Origin: Eurosta solidaginis
Taxonomy: Eukaryota; Arthropoda; Insecta; Diptera; Tephritidae
Reading direction: 5' to 3'
DNA length: 64,000 nt
Assembly: GCF_040869045.1 (NCBI RefSeq)
Contig: NC_090322.1
Coordinates: 186,433,477 to 186,497,476, forward strand
Each line of letters starts with the position of its first letter. Position 1 is the first letter of the stretch. The notes below the pieces were generated by a model. That model saw only the letters and a program-made list of their open reading frames with translations. It was not told the DNA's origin and did no database searches. Below, in pieces: positions 54,901-64,000 of the stretch. A program made the translations under genes and the position numbers.

Positions 54901-55400
54901 TTTTTCATCTTTTCCCTTGCCTCTTCCTCTTTTTCTCTGTTATCCGCATTCTAATTCTCATTTCTTTTTTGCTATGATTTCCTATGGCTCTTACTCTTTT
55001 CATTGCTATATGTATTTTAATCTTCAACTCCCTCTACCTTTTAAAAAAATTATTTCCTTTCCACTCATCTCTCACTTATACCCATCCATCTCCTCTCTCC
55101 TCCACCTCCCACTCTTTCCGGATCCTTTCCCTCCATTGCCCCAGCCCCTCCCTCTGGTTTTTTGTCTTCTTTTCATTCCACCTTTAACTATCCTTACTCC
55201 CTTTTCCTTTTCTCTTCGTTTTTCCTTTCACTCTCAAATGACTCTCTAATTGCCCTTTCACCACCATAATTTACTTTTTCTCCTTCTTTTCTTCTTCCTC
55301 TTCCGCGTCTTCTAGCTCTGCCTTTTCCTCTTTTTCCTTCCCTTCTCTCTCTCTCTTCCTCCTCTTCCATTTCTTCCTCCATTTCCACCTCCTGTTCCTT
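54901..55400. repeat. Pyrimidine-rich tract, right part
   Basis: Continuation of the C/T-rich tract after copy E. On the minus strand it reads as GAAGAG-type repeats, giving a false Glu/Arg-rich frame. Confidence 0.75.
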
Positions 55401-56216
55401 CACGTCTTGAATTTATGGCCAAAACATTTGATTGGAGCTTTAAATAATTGCGATAAACTTCATATCAATACTTGTTTGGTTTTTCGTATAACATGCCGGC
55501 TCCTTGATGAAAGTGGGATCATGCATCGAAAATCGTAGAGGAGAATATACTTTTATACTTTTGCTTTTTTCAAAGATCGGCCCAAAGGCTCTAAAAACAA
55601 CCCCTTTATATCTATAGAGCCTGGCCTAACAAAGATAATTGAACAATTTTGGGTTCAGTTAGCTTTTTCTCTGTAGGGTCGTAACACTACCCCTTTCTCC
55701 AGAATATTGTATAGCCTTTGCTGGGGCGTATGACCATAAGAAACCTACTATGAAGAGTATGAATTGACAACTTTGGACTCTCTCGTAAAGGACACGCACA
55801 CACACACACACTTTCATTGTATAAAATACAATTCATTGAAAATCCTCTTACGTGTCTGTTCTACAAACACCACGCTTTCTCATCCAATTAAAAACAGATT
55901 TTCAACTAACAAATCAAATGAAGAATGGAATTATATACCTATGTGAGATATTTTGTAGCAAATTACGTTTTGCCACTGCAGCAAAGAATAAGAAACAATG
56001 AAATGTAATAAGAAGAGTAATATTGCTGGGCAGGTGAAATGCGGAAAGAAAATTGATTTCTGTTTTGTTTTTTTTTTTTTTGATTATAGGAACATTTATG
56101 ACCGCATTAACCCCTAACACAATTGCTCCAATAAGAAGAGACATTGGATTGTAAACAATTTGCGGAGTATTCAATTGAGCTTTTACAACTACATAAGCAA
56201 TCAAAATAATACAAAT
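55401..56216. other. Spacer with (CA)8 and an unrecognised minus-strand frame
   Basis: A CA repeat lies at 55797-55812. The minus-strand frame 55914-56204 has 96 codons. Its first 41 (starting MIAYVVVKAQLN) include a hydrophobic segment, MSLLIGAIVLGVNAV, and end at a run of A residues on that strand. The rest looks noncoding. The frame is cut on its upstream side by Helentron-like copy F. It could be a stranded exon, but I cannot name it. Confidence 0.3.
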
Positions 56217-56220
56217 AAAA

Positions 56221-58562
56221 ACAAGTAAGGAAGGCTAAGTTCGGGTGTAACCGAACATTACATACTCAGTTGAGAGCTGTGGAGACAAAGTAAGGGAAAA
56301 TCACCATGTTGTAAAAAGAACCTAGGGTAACCCTGGAATGTGTTTGTATGACATGTATATCAAATGGAAGGTATTAAAGAGGAAGTGGGCCATAGTTCTA
56401 TAGATGGACGCCATTTAGGGATATCGCCATAAAGGTGGACCAGGGGTGACTCTAGAATTTGTTTGTACGATACGGGTATCAAATGAAAGGTGTTAATGGG
56501 TATTTTAAAAGGGCGTGGGCCTTAGTTCTATAGGTGGACGCCTTTTCGAAATATCGCCATAAACGTGGACCAGGGGTGACTCTAGAATGTGTTTGTACGA
56601 TATGGGTATCAAATGAAAGGTGTTAATGAGTATTTTGAAAGGGAGTGGGCCTTAGTTCTATAGGTGGACGCCTTTTCGGAATATCGTTATAAAAGTGGAC
56701 CAGGGGTGACTCTAGAATTTGTTTGTACTATATGGGTATCAAATGAAAGGTGTTAATGAGTATTTTGAAAGGGAGTGGGCCTTAGTTCTATAGGTGGCCG
56801 CCTTTTCGGAATATCGTTATAAAAGTGGACCAGGGGTGACTCTAGAATGCGTTTGTACAATATGGGTATCAAATGAAAGGTGTGAATGAGTATTTTAAAA
56901 GGGCGTGGGCCTTAGTTCTATAAGAGGACGCCTTTTCGAGATATCGCCATAAAGGTGGACTAGGGGTGACTCTAGAATTTGTTTGTACGATACGGGTATC
57001 AAATGAAAGGTGTTAATGGGTATTTTAAAAGGGCGTGGGCCTTAGTTCTCTAGGTGGACGCCTTTTCGAAATATCGCCATAAACGTGGACCAGGGGTGAC
57101 TCTAGAATGTGTTTGTACGATATGGGTATCAAATTAAAGGTATTAATGAGGGGTTTAAAAGGGTGTGGCCCTTAGTTGTATATGTGAAGGCGTTTTCGAG
57201 ATATCGACCAAAATGTGGACCTGGGTGATCCAGAACATCATCTGTCGGGTACCGCTAATTTATTTATATATGTAATACCACGAACAGTATTCCTTCCAAG
57301 ATTCCAAGGGCTTTTGATTTCGCCCTGCAAAACTTTTTCATTTTCTTCTACTTAATATGGTAGGTGTCACACCCATTTTACCAAGTTTTTTTCTAAAGTC
57401 ATATTTTGCGTCAATAAACCAATACAATTACCATGTTTCATCCCTTTTTTCGTATTTGGTATATAATTATGGCATTTTTTTCAATTTTCGTAATTTTCGA
57501 TATCGAAAAAGTGGGCGTGGTCATAGTCGAATTTCGGCCATTTTTTACACCAATATAAAGTGAGTTCAGAGAGGTACGTTGACTTAGTTTAGTAAAGATA
57601 TATCGATTTTTGCTCATGTTATCGTGTTAACGGCCGAGCGGAAGGACAGACGGTCGACTGTGTATAAAAACTGGGCGTGGCTTCAACCGATTTTGTCCCA
57701 TTTTCTCAGAAAACAGTTATCGTCCTAGAATCTAAGCCTCTGCCAAATTTCACAAGGATTGGTAAATTTTTGTTCGACTTATGGCATTAAAAGTATCCTA
57801 GACAAATTAAATGAAAAAGGGCGGAGCCACGCCCATTTTGAAATTTTCTTTTATTTTTGTATTTCGTTGCACCATATCATTACTGGAGTTGAATGTTGAC
57901 ATAATTTACTTATATACTGTAAAGATATTAACTTTTCTTTTAAAATTTGAATTAAAAAAAAAATTTTTTTTTAAAAGTGGGCGTGGTCGTTCTCCGATTT
58001 TGCTAATTTTTATTAAGCAGACATATAGTAATAAGAGTAACGTTCCTGCCAAATTTCGTCATGATATCTTCAACGACTGCCAAATTACAGCTTGCAAAAC
58101 TTCTAAATTACCTTCTTTTAAAAGTGGGCGGTGCCACGCCCATTGTCCAAAATTTTACTAGTTTTCTATTCTGCGTCATAAGTTCAACTCATCTACCAAG
58201 TTTCATCGCTTAATCCATATTTAGTAATGAATTATCGCATAATTCGATTTTTCGAAATTTTCGATATCGAAAAAGTGGGCGTGGTTATTGTCCGATATCG
58301 TTCATTTTAAATAGCGATTTGAGATGAGTGCCCAGGAACCTACGTACAAAATTTCATCAAGATACCTCAAAATTTACTCAAGTTATCGTGTTAACGGACG
58401 GACGGACGGACGAACGGACATGGCTCAATCGAATTTTTTTTCGATACTGATGATTTTGATATATGGAAGTCTATATCTATCTCGATTCCTTTATACCTGT
58501 ACAACCAATCGTTATCCAATCAAAGTTAATATACTCTGTGAGCTCTGCTCAACTGAGTATAA
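56221..58562 (-). mobile_element. Helentron-like element, copy F
   Basis: Same family as 1776-4620 in reverse and close to copy C. The left end ACAAGTAAGGAAGGC is followed by the stem-loop GTTCGGGTGTAACCGAAC and CATACTCAGTTGAG; the right end is CTCAACTGAGTATAA. The GGACGGACGGACGG run is present at 58395-58415. Confidence 0.8.
56400..57240 (-). repeat. 130-bp tandem array inside copy F
   Basis: About six to seven units. Two blocks about 520 bp (four units) apart share rare variants (GATACGGGTATC and CGCCATAAACGTGG near 56465-56570 and 56990-57095), which suggests duplication of a multi-unit block. Confidence 0.8.
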
Positions 58563-59067
58563 ACACAATAACAATAGAGATACTGATAGGCAGTTTGGAA
58601 TAGTTTGCATGCCGCAAATGTGCTAAATCAATATGTATGTACGTTTGCACCTTGTAGGGGGAAATCTCTAGTTCAAAACTGGTACGCTTCTAGTGCATTC
58701 GGAACCACTGCTAGTTCGCACTCTATCTCTTTTACATGCTTTCAACTGGCGAATTTAACAAGGCGATTTCCTAGGCCGTACAAATTGTTAGCGCTGCCAT
58801 GTAGCTCCGAACTAGATACAAATGTTCACTTTAGAACTAGTTGGTTAATTGACACTATTACGATAGTGCCGAACTAGCGTTCAAATTTACAATTACTTTT
58901 GTTGGTACTATACCATTGGTTCAGAACCGGACAGAGATTCTACATGTTGCTTCTAGTACGGCTGTCGATAGTAGGAAAAGAAGGCATATTTATAGTCCTA
59001 GCTCTTTAAAGCTAGTGGCAGTTTTTTTTGTAGATATCCTATATTATTTAAATATGAAATAAACAAA
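58563..59067. other. No recognisable feature
   Basis: AT-rich sequence with several CTAGTTC-type strings related to the repeat pair that follows. Confidence 0.35.
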
Positions 59068-59180
59068 AACCCATTGTCGATTTTTGAACTAGAGGAAATC
59101 TGAAATAATCGAAATAATACTTACATATTTGACAGTTTAAGTCTAGTTCCGAACCAAAGAGTTGTGTCACTGGTTTTCTG
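59068..59180 (+). repeat. About 110-bp direct repeat, unit 1
   Basis: AAACCCATTGTCGATTTTTG ... GTCTAGTTCCGAACCA ... TGTGTCACTGGTT corresponds to 59383-59487 (AAACCCACACTATCGATTTG ... ATCTAGTTCTGAACCAGA ... TGTATCACTGCT). Confidence 0.55.
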
Positions 59181-59382
59181 ACTTCCCTAAACGGTAGTTT
59201 GATTTTAAAACGTTTTAAGTGAAGTACGCGAGTAATTTAATTGTGAAGTACTTCTATCGCAGTAGTGTTGTTAATAGAGAACATTTTTCTATACTGAATA
59301 TTTGAACAATTTATTCGACAGTTTGAGGATTCGAACGATGAGAGAAGGTACAGGGTAATCAAGAATTTAGAAATATAGAAAC

Positions 59383-59487
59383 CCACACTATCGATTTGTG
59401 AACTAGAGAATATCTAGTTACAATCGAACTAGTACTTATTTGGTACTTAAAATCTAGTTCTGAACCAGAAATTTGTATCACTGCTAC
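59383..59487 (+). repeat. About 110-bp direct repeat, unit 2
   Basis: The second copy, about 315 bp downstream of unit 1. The two may be ends of an unknown element of about 420 bp or two units of a sparse repeat. Confidence 0.55.
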
Positions 59488-60109
59488 AAATTCAAGCGCT
59501 ACACGCCCACCTATTCAATTGGGTTTGCTTTTGATGGCAACAAAAAAAAAAACAGAAATACAAAAGTTGTATTCTAACAAGATTTCTTTTATTTGCTGAT
59601 TTGACCCCATCATTTGTTGTTGCAAGTGCTGCAAGATTTTTAAATATGTTTAGATATTGCAGTTATTTGTGTAGTACACAGCTTCGTTTGTACATAATAA
59701 TATATATATTGTTGCAATTGTTTCTATAGCGTTCCGAACATTTTTCGGATTTTACAATCAATTTGGTCGAAAGCAATCAATGAACAATTCGTTATTGTCT
59801 TTTAAGATATGCTCGAATGATTTTACAGCTACAAATGCCATTGTTTGACCAATTCTTTTAGGTGATACAGTCTTTTGTATTTTTGTAAAACCATAGATAA
59901 ACTCACGCAAACAAACACTCCCACATGTATCCTGCTCTCTTGGTAGAGGCTTTTGCTCCGTGACGACTAGCATAACATATTTCTGCTCAAAAATTGGCCT
60001 CATCTACTTACCACTCTAACTCTAAATCGCTCTCCATCTCTATCTCCATTTCTACATCCATTCTCTATCAGTGTCTCTATCTCGCCCTCCATCTCTAACT
60101 ATCTAGTAT
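59488..60109. other. No recognisable feature
   Basis: Includes an 81-codon minus-strand frame, 59758-60003, with ordinary amino acid composition but no known motif. Confidence 0.35.
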
Positions 60110-60406
60110 GAACTGGCATAAAGGAATCGAGATAGATATGGACTTCCTTATATCCAAATTATCACGATTGAAAAAGATATCGATTGAGTCATGTGAGTCC
60201 GTTTGTCATACTGACTCATACTCAATTATTTGGAACCAGAATAGATCGGTATTGAAAATATGCTAACTCGAAGCACAACCATGTAAAATTTTTCGAAATC
60301 GAAATCGAAATTTCCGAAAAATAGAAAAAATGCGACAGTTCATTATCAAATACCAAATGATATTTGATATGCGGGTTGACCTCATAAGTCGAAAAATTTA
60401 GCCTCC
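60110..60406 (+). mobile_element. Helentron-like element, copy H, left piece
   Basis: AAAGGAATCGAGATAGATAT and the following 280 bp align with the 5' part of copies A and E (ACTTCC, GATTGAGTCATG, the GAAATCGAAATTTCCGAAAA block), heavily decayed. The alignment breaks off where an RTE-like LINE begins, and it resumes at 62671. Confidence 0.55.
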
Positions 60407-60409
60407 ATG

Positions 60410-62670
60410 TTGTAACATCTCCCACCAGGCTGAGGCTGATTGACTTCGCCGCGAGTTCTAGAATCAAGGGATACACCAAGCTAGGGTGGCTCTTGATAGA
60501 AGACTAGGAACTAAATCGATCACTTCATGACCGCCAGCAGGCGTAGCTTCAGTGTCCTGGATGTGGGCACTCTACAAGGTCCAAATATCGACTCGACGGT
60601 AAGCCTATATTCAGCAAAGAAAGTGCGCGCAATAGCACAAGGAAAGTTTGTCGACAAAAAGCTGCTTACTAACAGACAGGAGATGATTACTTCACTCGGC
60701 TCTCACGCTTGCTCACTGAGAGCAATGTTCGACCTGACGATTACCGAGCGTTGGGAGCATATTTCACTCCCATTGCTTTCCAACGCTGCTGACACCATAG
60801 GTTTCCAGCGAGCCCGCAAAAACAGCTGGTATGATGAAAAATGTGGCGCTGCCTCAGGAAAATAAGGACAAGATGAGTACGGGCGCGGCAATGCGCGGTA
60901 TAGCGAAGCGCTATTGTGATGCGTAGAAAGAGAAGAGTTGTGTATTTATAAGGAAAAACCATAAGGCAGAACGGTGTGAGTGCGAGGACATCCATCTGCT
61001 TGCGGACAGGAATAATGCTCGAAAATTTTACCAAAAACATTCGGAAGGTTTCTAGACCGGGGCAGGTTCCAGAAGAAACGATAATTATGACCTGATAACT
61101 TAATTAAAGAGTGTGCTTAAGTTGTGGAGAGAAAATCCTCAACGCAAGCTGGCGAAAAAGAACCGAACCGTATACCCTAATCGCCGATTACGGGAAACGG
61201 GTTCCGGGACACGACTATAATGAAAACAGGATGGCGATATCCCGGCTAAATGATAACAAGGCGCTGGATAATGACTCACTACCCGCCGAGATGTTCAAAC
61301 AGGGATGCTAAATATGGGGAGCGCATGCCTCCAGATTAAAATGTGCTCTGGCCAATCCACTAGAAAGGCAATCAGGAAAACCGCACCAGCTATGGTGGAA
61401 CCAGGCTGCTTATTATCGTCTATAAGGTCCTATCTAGCGTACTATGCGCAAGAATTAAGCCGAAAGTGAGCGAACTGATTGGACATTATCAGTGCGGCGT
61501 TAGACCTATTAAATCCACCATCGACCAGATCTTCACAATGCGCCAGATGCTGAAGAAAACTCATGATAAAATATCCGACACTCACCATTTTTGTCGACAT
61601 CAAATCAGCATTTGACAACGTGAAAAGAAGTTGCTGGTATACTGCTATGTCTGCAAAGTTAATAAGGTTCTGCCAAATGACGTTGAGCCACACCACCAGA
61701 TGCATAAGAATAGGGAAGGACCTCTCCCAGATATTCGAAACCAAACAAGGCTTCAGAAAAGGCGTCTGCTTTTGTGGCGCAATTTTGTTTAACCTTATGC
61801 TGGATGAGATATTCCTAGTAGTTTTGCTGATAGAACAATCTACTATAAGAGCACACAATTACTAGCGTGTGCTGATGATATTGATATTATTGACCTTAAT
61901 AAACGCGCCGTGAGTTCTGCCTTCTCTGGATTGGATAAATAGGTCAAAAATTGGGGTTTGTGGTAAATGAGTACAAGACGAAGCAATCCAAGAAGGAACG
62001 TGGTACGGTCGTCGGTGGTCCCGCAAAAACTCTGAGTTTGTATCTTTGTAGCGTTAGTTTGAATACCATTCGTTATTCTCCAGTCAATTGTATCGACCTT
62101 TTGTCTGTCTCTTTCACATCTACCACGCAGAGTTGCGTATCTGAGGCCGCGTTCTTGCATTTCCACAGGAATAGGCGCATTCGCGTCTTGTTACGGACTG
62201 ATTAGGCACTTGAGAAGTAAAGTCCTCTCTCGGGGAACAAAATTCACTGCTTACAAGTCGCTCCTCATGCCTATACTGTACTGAATCGTGAATGGTTTTG
62301 AGTGAAGATAAGATGGCTGTTGGAGTGTTCGTGAGAAAAGTTCTCCAGAAGATTTTTGGTCCTGTCCTGTCCGTGATGTCGAGGTATAATAATGGGTTGT
62401 ATGAACTTCATGCAAACATGAAGATAGTGCAGTGCTGGCTAGGCCATGTTCTACGAATGGCCGAAGACACTCTGGCTAAAAAAGTATTTCAGTCGACACC
62501 ACAGTCAGAGAAAGGGTGAGACCACTGAATTGGGAGAGCCAGGTGGGGGAAGACATGACCATCCTTGGTGATCTCAATTGACGTCAGCTATCGCGAAACA
62601 GGGACAGCTGGCGTGACTTGTTACGGCCAAAATCGCTTAGGCAGTTAAACGCCAATTAATGATGATGATG
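60410..62670 (+). pseudogene. RTE-like LINE, 5'-truncated (copy 2)
   Basis: The order follows RTE elements. It starts with the endonuclease end LRLIDFAASSRIKG (60430) and VLDVGTLQGPNIDST (about 60550). A linker NSWYDEKCGAASGK (about 60840) and the pre-RT block NENRMAISRLNDNKALDNDS (about 61225) follow. The RT continues with TIFVDIKSAFDNVKRSCWY (about 61585) and FETKQGFRKG...LFNLMLDEI (about 61740-61815); here the usual GVRQGC reads GFRKGV. A degenerate ADDIDI follows in another frame near 61870. The 3' end is AATGATGATGATG. Imperfect copies of GGGTTGACCTCAT flank it (60384 and 62670), a plausible target duplication. Multiple frameshifts make it inactive. Confidence 0.75.
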
Positions 62671-62830
62671 GGCTGACCTTATGGTGGAAAACAACATTTT
62701 GCTAAAATTTCGGAATATGGGCAAAAAGAAACTGTAAGTTTTGCAAGCCGTTAATCAAAGGCCGTTAAAGATATCAAGTTTGAATTTGGCATGGCAGTTG
62801 TTCTCGCTTTATATATAAATTTACGTAAAT
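62671..62830 (+). mobile_element. Helentron-like element, copy H, right piece
   Basis: GTTTTGCAAGCCGTTAATCA, then CCGTTAAAGATATCA and TTTGGCATGGCAGTTGTTCT, matches copies A and E directly after the point where the left piece stops. Confidence 0.55.
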
Positions 62831-63626
62831 TAACACTTAAAAAAACATTTTCTAACGAACGTGCACTTTCATGGCCTGAGGTCGGCTACTTTTGCCCCTA
62901 TGGAGTTTCCAGATCATCACCTAACATTACTATGTTAAATTTTTCTAACAGAAATAATATCTTGAAACCATTTTCGCACGTACATGCCATTTCGCTGCTG
63001 AGGTCAACCAAACAATTTGGACTTTTATTATGATTTGGAGTATACGATAAAAATAATCAAAATATGATGAATGTCATGTTGCGCATAAAATTTGTGTGTG
63101 CTACCACAGAACAGGATTTGAAAAGGAAATAACATAAAATATGTGAATAAAATATGTTTGTAGACACGTGGCAATCAAAAGCTAAAATAAATAAAAGCTT
63201 TATACAAATGAAATGATATATGGATGAAAAATATGATGTGAGATCTACAATGAATGACGTGTGATGGGTCTAGTGTTTCGACGACATGTTGATATTCCGT
63301 AAACCTTGAAGCATGTAGAACATAAAAAAGCAAATTACATTTTTTCTTTGTTGTATTTGTTCTAGTAGCAGAAAAAATTGCGTTATTTGTTCGTTTATAG
63401 CTTTAAAACAGTGGTCGGCGTGCCATAGTTCAATTGAGCCAGACTTGCTTCACACATATTCTTACTCTCCATTGCTCAGACGCTAGCAACTCGCTAGTGT
63501 TGGGAACTATCGAATGTATTTAGGTATCGATAGCTAGTTACTGAATGATTTTAACTATAGAATGAATTTTTTCATTCATTCATTCATTTGATCTGCTCTT
63601 TAGCTAGCCCGAGACCGGTATCGATG
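62831..63626. other. No recognisable feature
   Basis: AT-rich, with an ATTC-repeat near 63568-63590. Confidence 0.4.
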
Positions 63627-64000
63627 TTTTTATACTCAGCTGAGCAGAGCTCAAAGAGTATATTAATTTTGTTCACATAATAGTACCCCGTAACGGCATA
63701 AACTAATCGAGATAGATATAGACTTCTTTCTATATATCAAAATGATCTTGGCGAAAAAAGAAATTCATTTAGCCATGCCCGTCCGTCCGTCCGTAAGCAC
63801 GATAACTTGAGTAAATTTTGAGGTATCCTAATGAAATTGGGTATATAAGTTCCTAGGCACTCATCTCAGATCGCTATTTGAACGAAATCGGACTATAACC
63901 ACGCCCACTTTTTCGATATCGAAAATTTCGAAAAACCGAAAAAGTGCGATAATTCATTACCAAAGACGGATAAAGGGATGAAACTTGGTAGGTGGGTTGA
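63627..64000 (+). mobile_element. Helentron-like element, copy G, cut by the window end
   Basis: It starts TTTTTATACTCAGCTGAGCA and follows copies A and E through the GTCCGTCCGTCC run and CCACGCCCACTTTTTCG. It carries the CAGCTGAG variant seen in copy B. The remainder lies beyond 64000. Confidence 0.75.

Noticed and set aside
55194..55403. Glu/Arg-rich minus-strand frame
   Set aside because: Pure product of the pyrimidine-rich tract.
55914..56204. Mitochondrial DNA insertion (NUMT)
   Set aside because: Base composition and the translated blocks do not resemble a fly mitochondrial gene that I can place.

Overview
The window reads as nuclear DNA from a dipteran, most likely a true fruit fly (Tephritidae). 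It is AT-rich, has no bacterial-type gene organisation, and consists almost wholly of transposable elements and their remains. The taxonomic guess rests on resemblance of the repeat families to insect ones and is an inference. No complete host gene was found. The only host-like coding candidate is an open frame at 7316-7676 behind a plausible splice acceptor, cut by a Helitron pair.

The one intact, probably young, element is a 9224-bp Ty3/Gypsy-type LTR retrotransposon on the minus strand (26185-35408). It has two 1400-bp LTRs that look identical, a 4-bp GTAC target duplication, a tRNA-Lys-type primer site, gag, pol in the -1 frame behind a slippery heptamer and hairpin, a polypurine tract, and an unrecognised acidic third ORF. 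Between pol and that ORF lies a relic copy of the polypurine tract/U3 junction, which suggests that the ancestor ended right after pol and that ORF3 was added later.

The rest is layered. 1-13.4 kb: two LTR-like repeats about 510 bp long, a Helentron-like element with a long 130-bp tandem array, non-LTR reverse transcriptase debris, a tRNA-derived SINE, two end-to-end Helitrons with a 129-bp array, a TATCG-rich tract and a fold-back MITE. 13.4-26.1 kb: mostly eroded DNA with fragments of several non-LTR families (one with an RNase H and Cys-rich tail, one RTE-like) and a short Helentron-like copy. 35.4-40 kb: another Helentron-like copy and opposed copies of a dispersed repeat ending in (CAA)n. 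40-48.6 kb: a nest in which a 2.85-kb element with 47-bp inverted repeats sits in an R1-like LINE, which seems to sit in an older Jockey-like LINE. 49-64 kb: a MITE, four further full-length or nearly full-length Helentron-like elements (one a separate small family), one copy split by an RTE-like LINE, one cut by the window edge, and a pyrimidine-rich tract split by one copy.

The elements act as parasites of each other's sequence rather than as a pathway. The clearest link is a monomer of about 130 bp shared by the Helentron-like family and the CTAG-ended Helitrons, two families with different termini.
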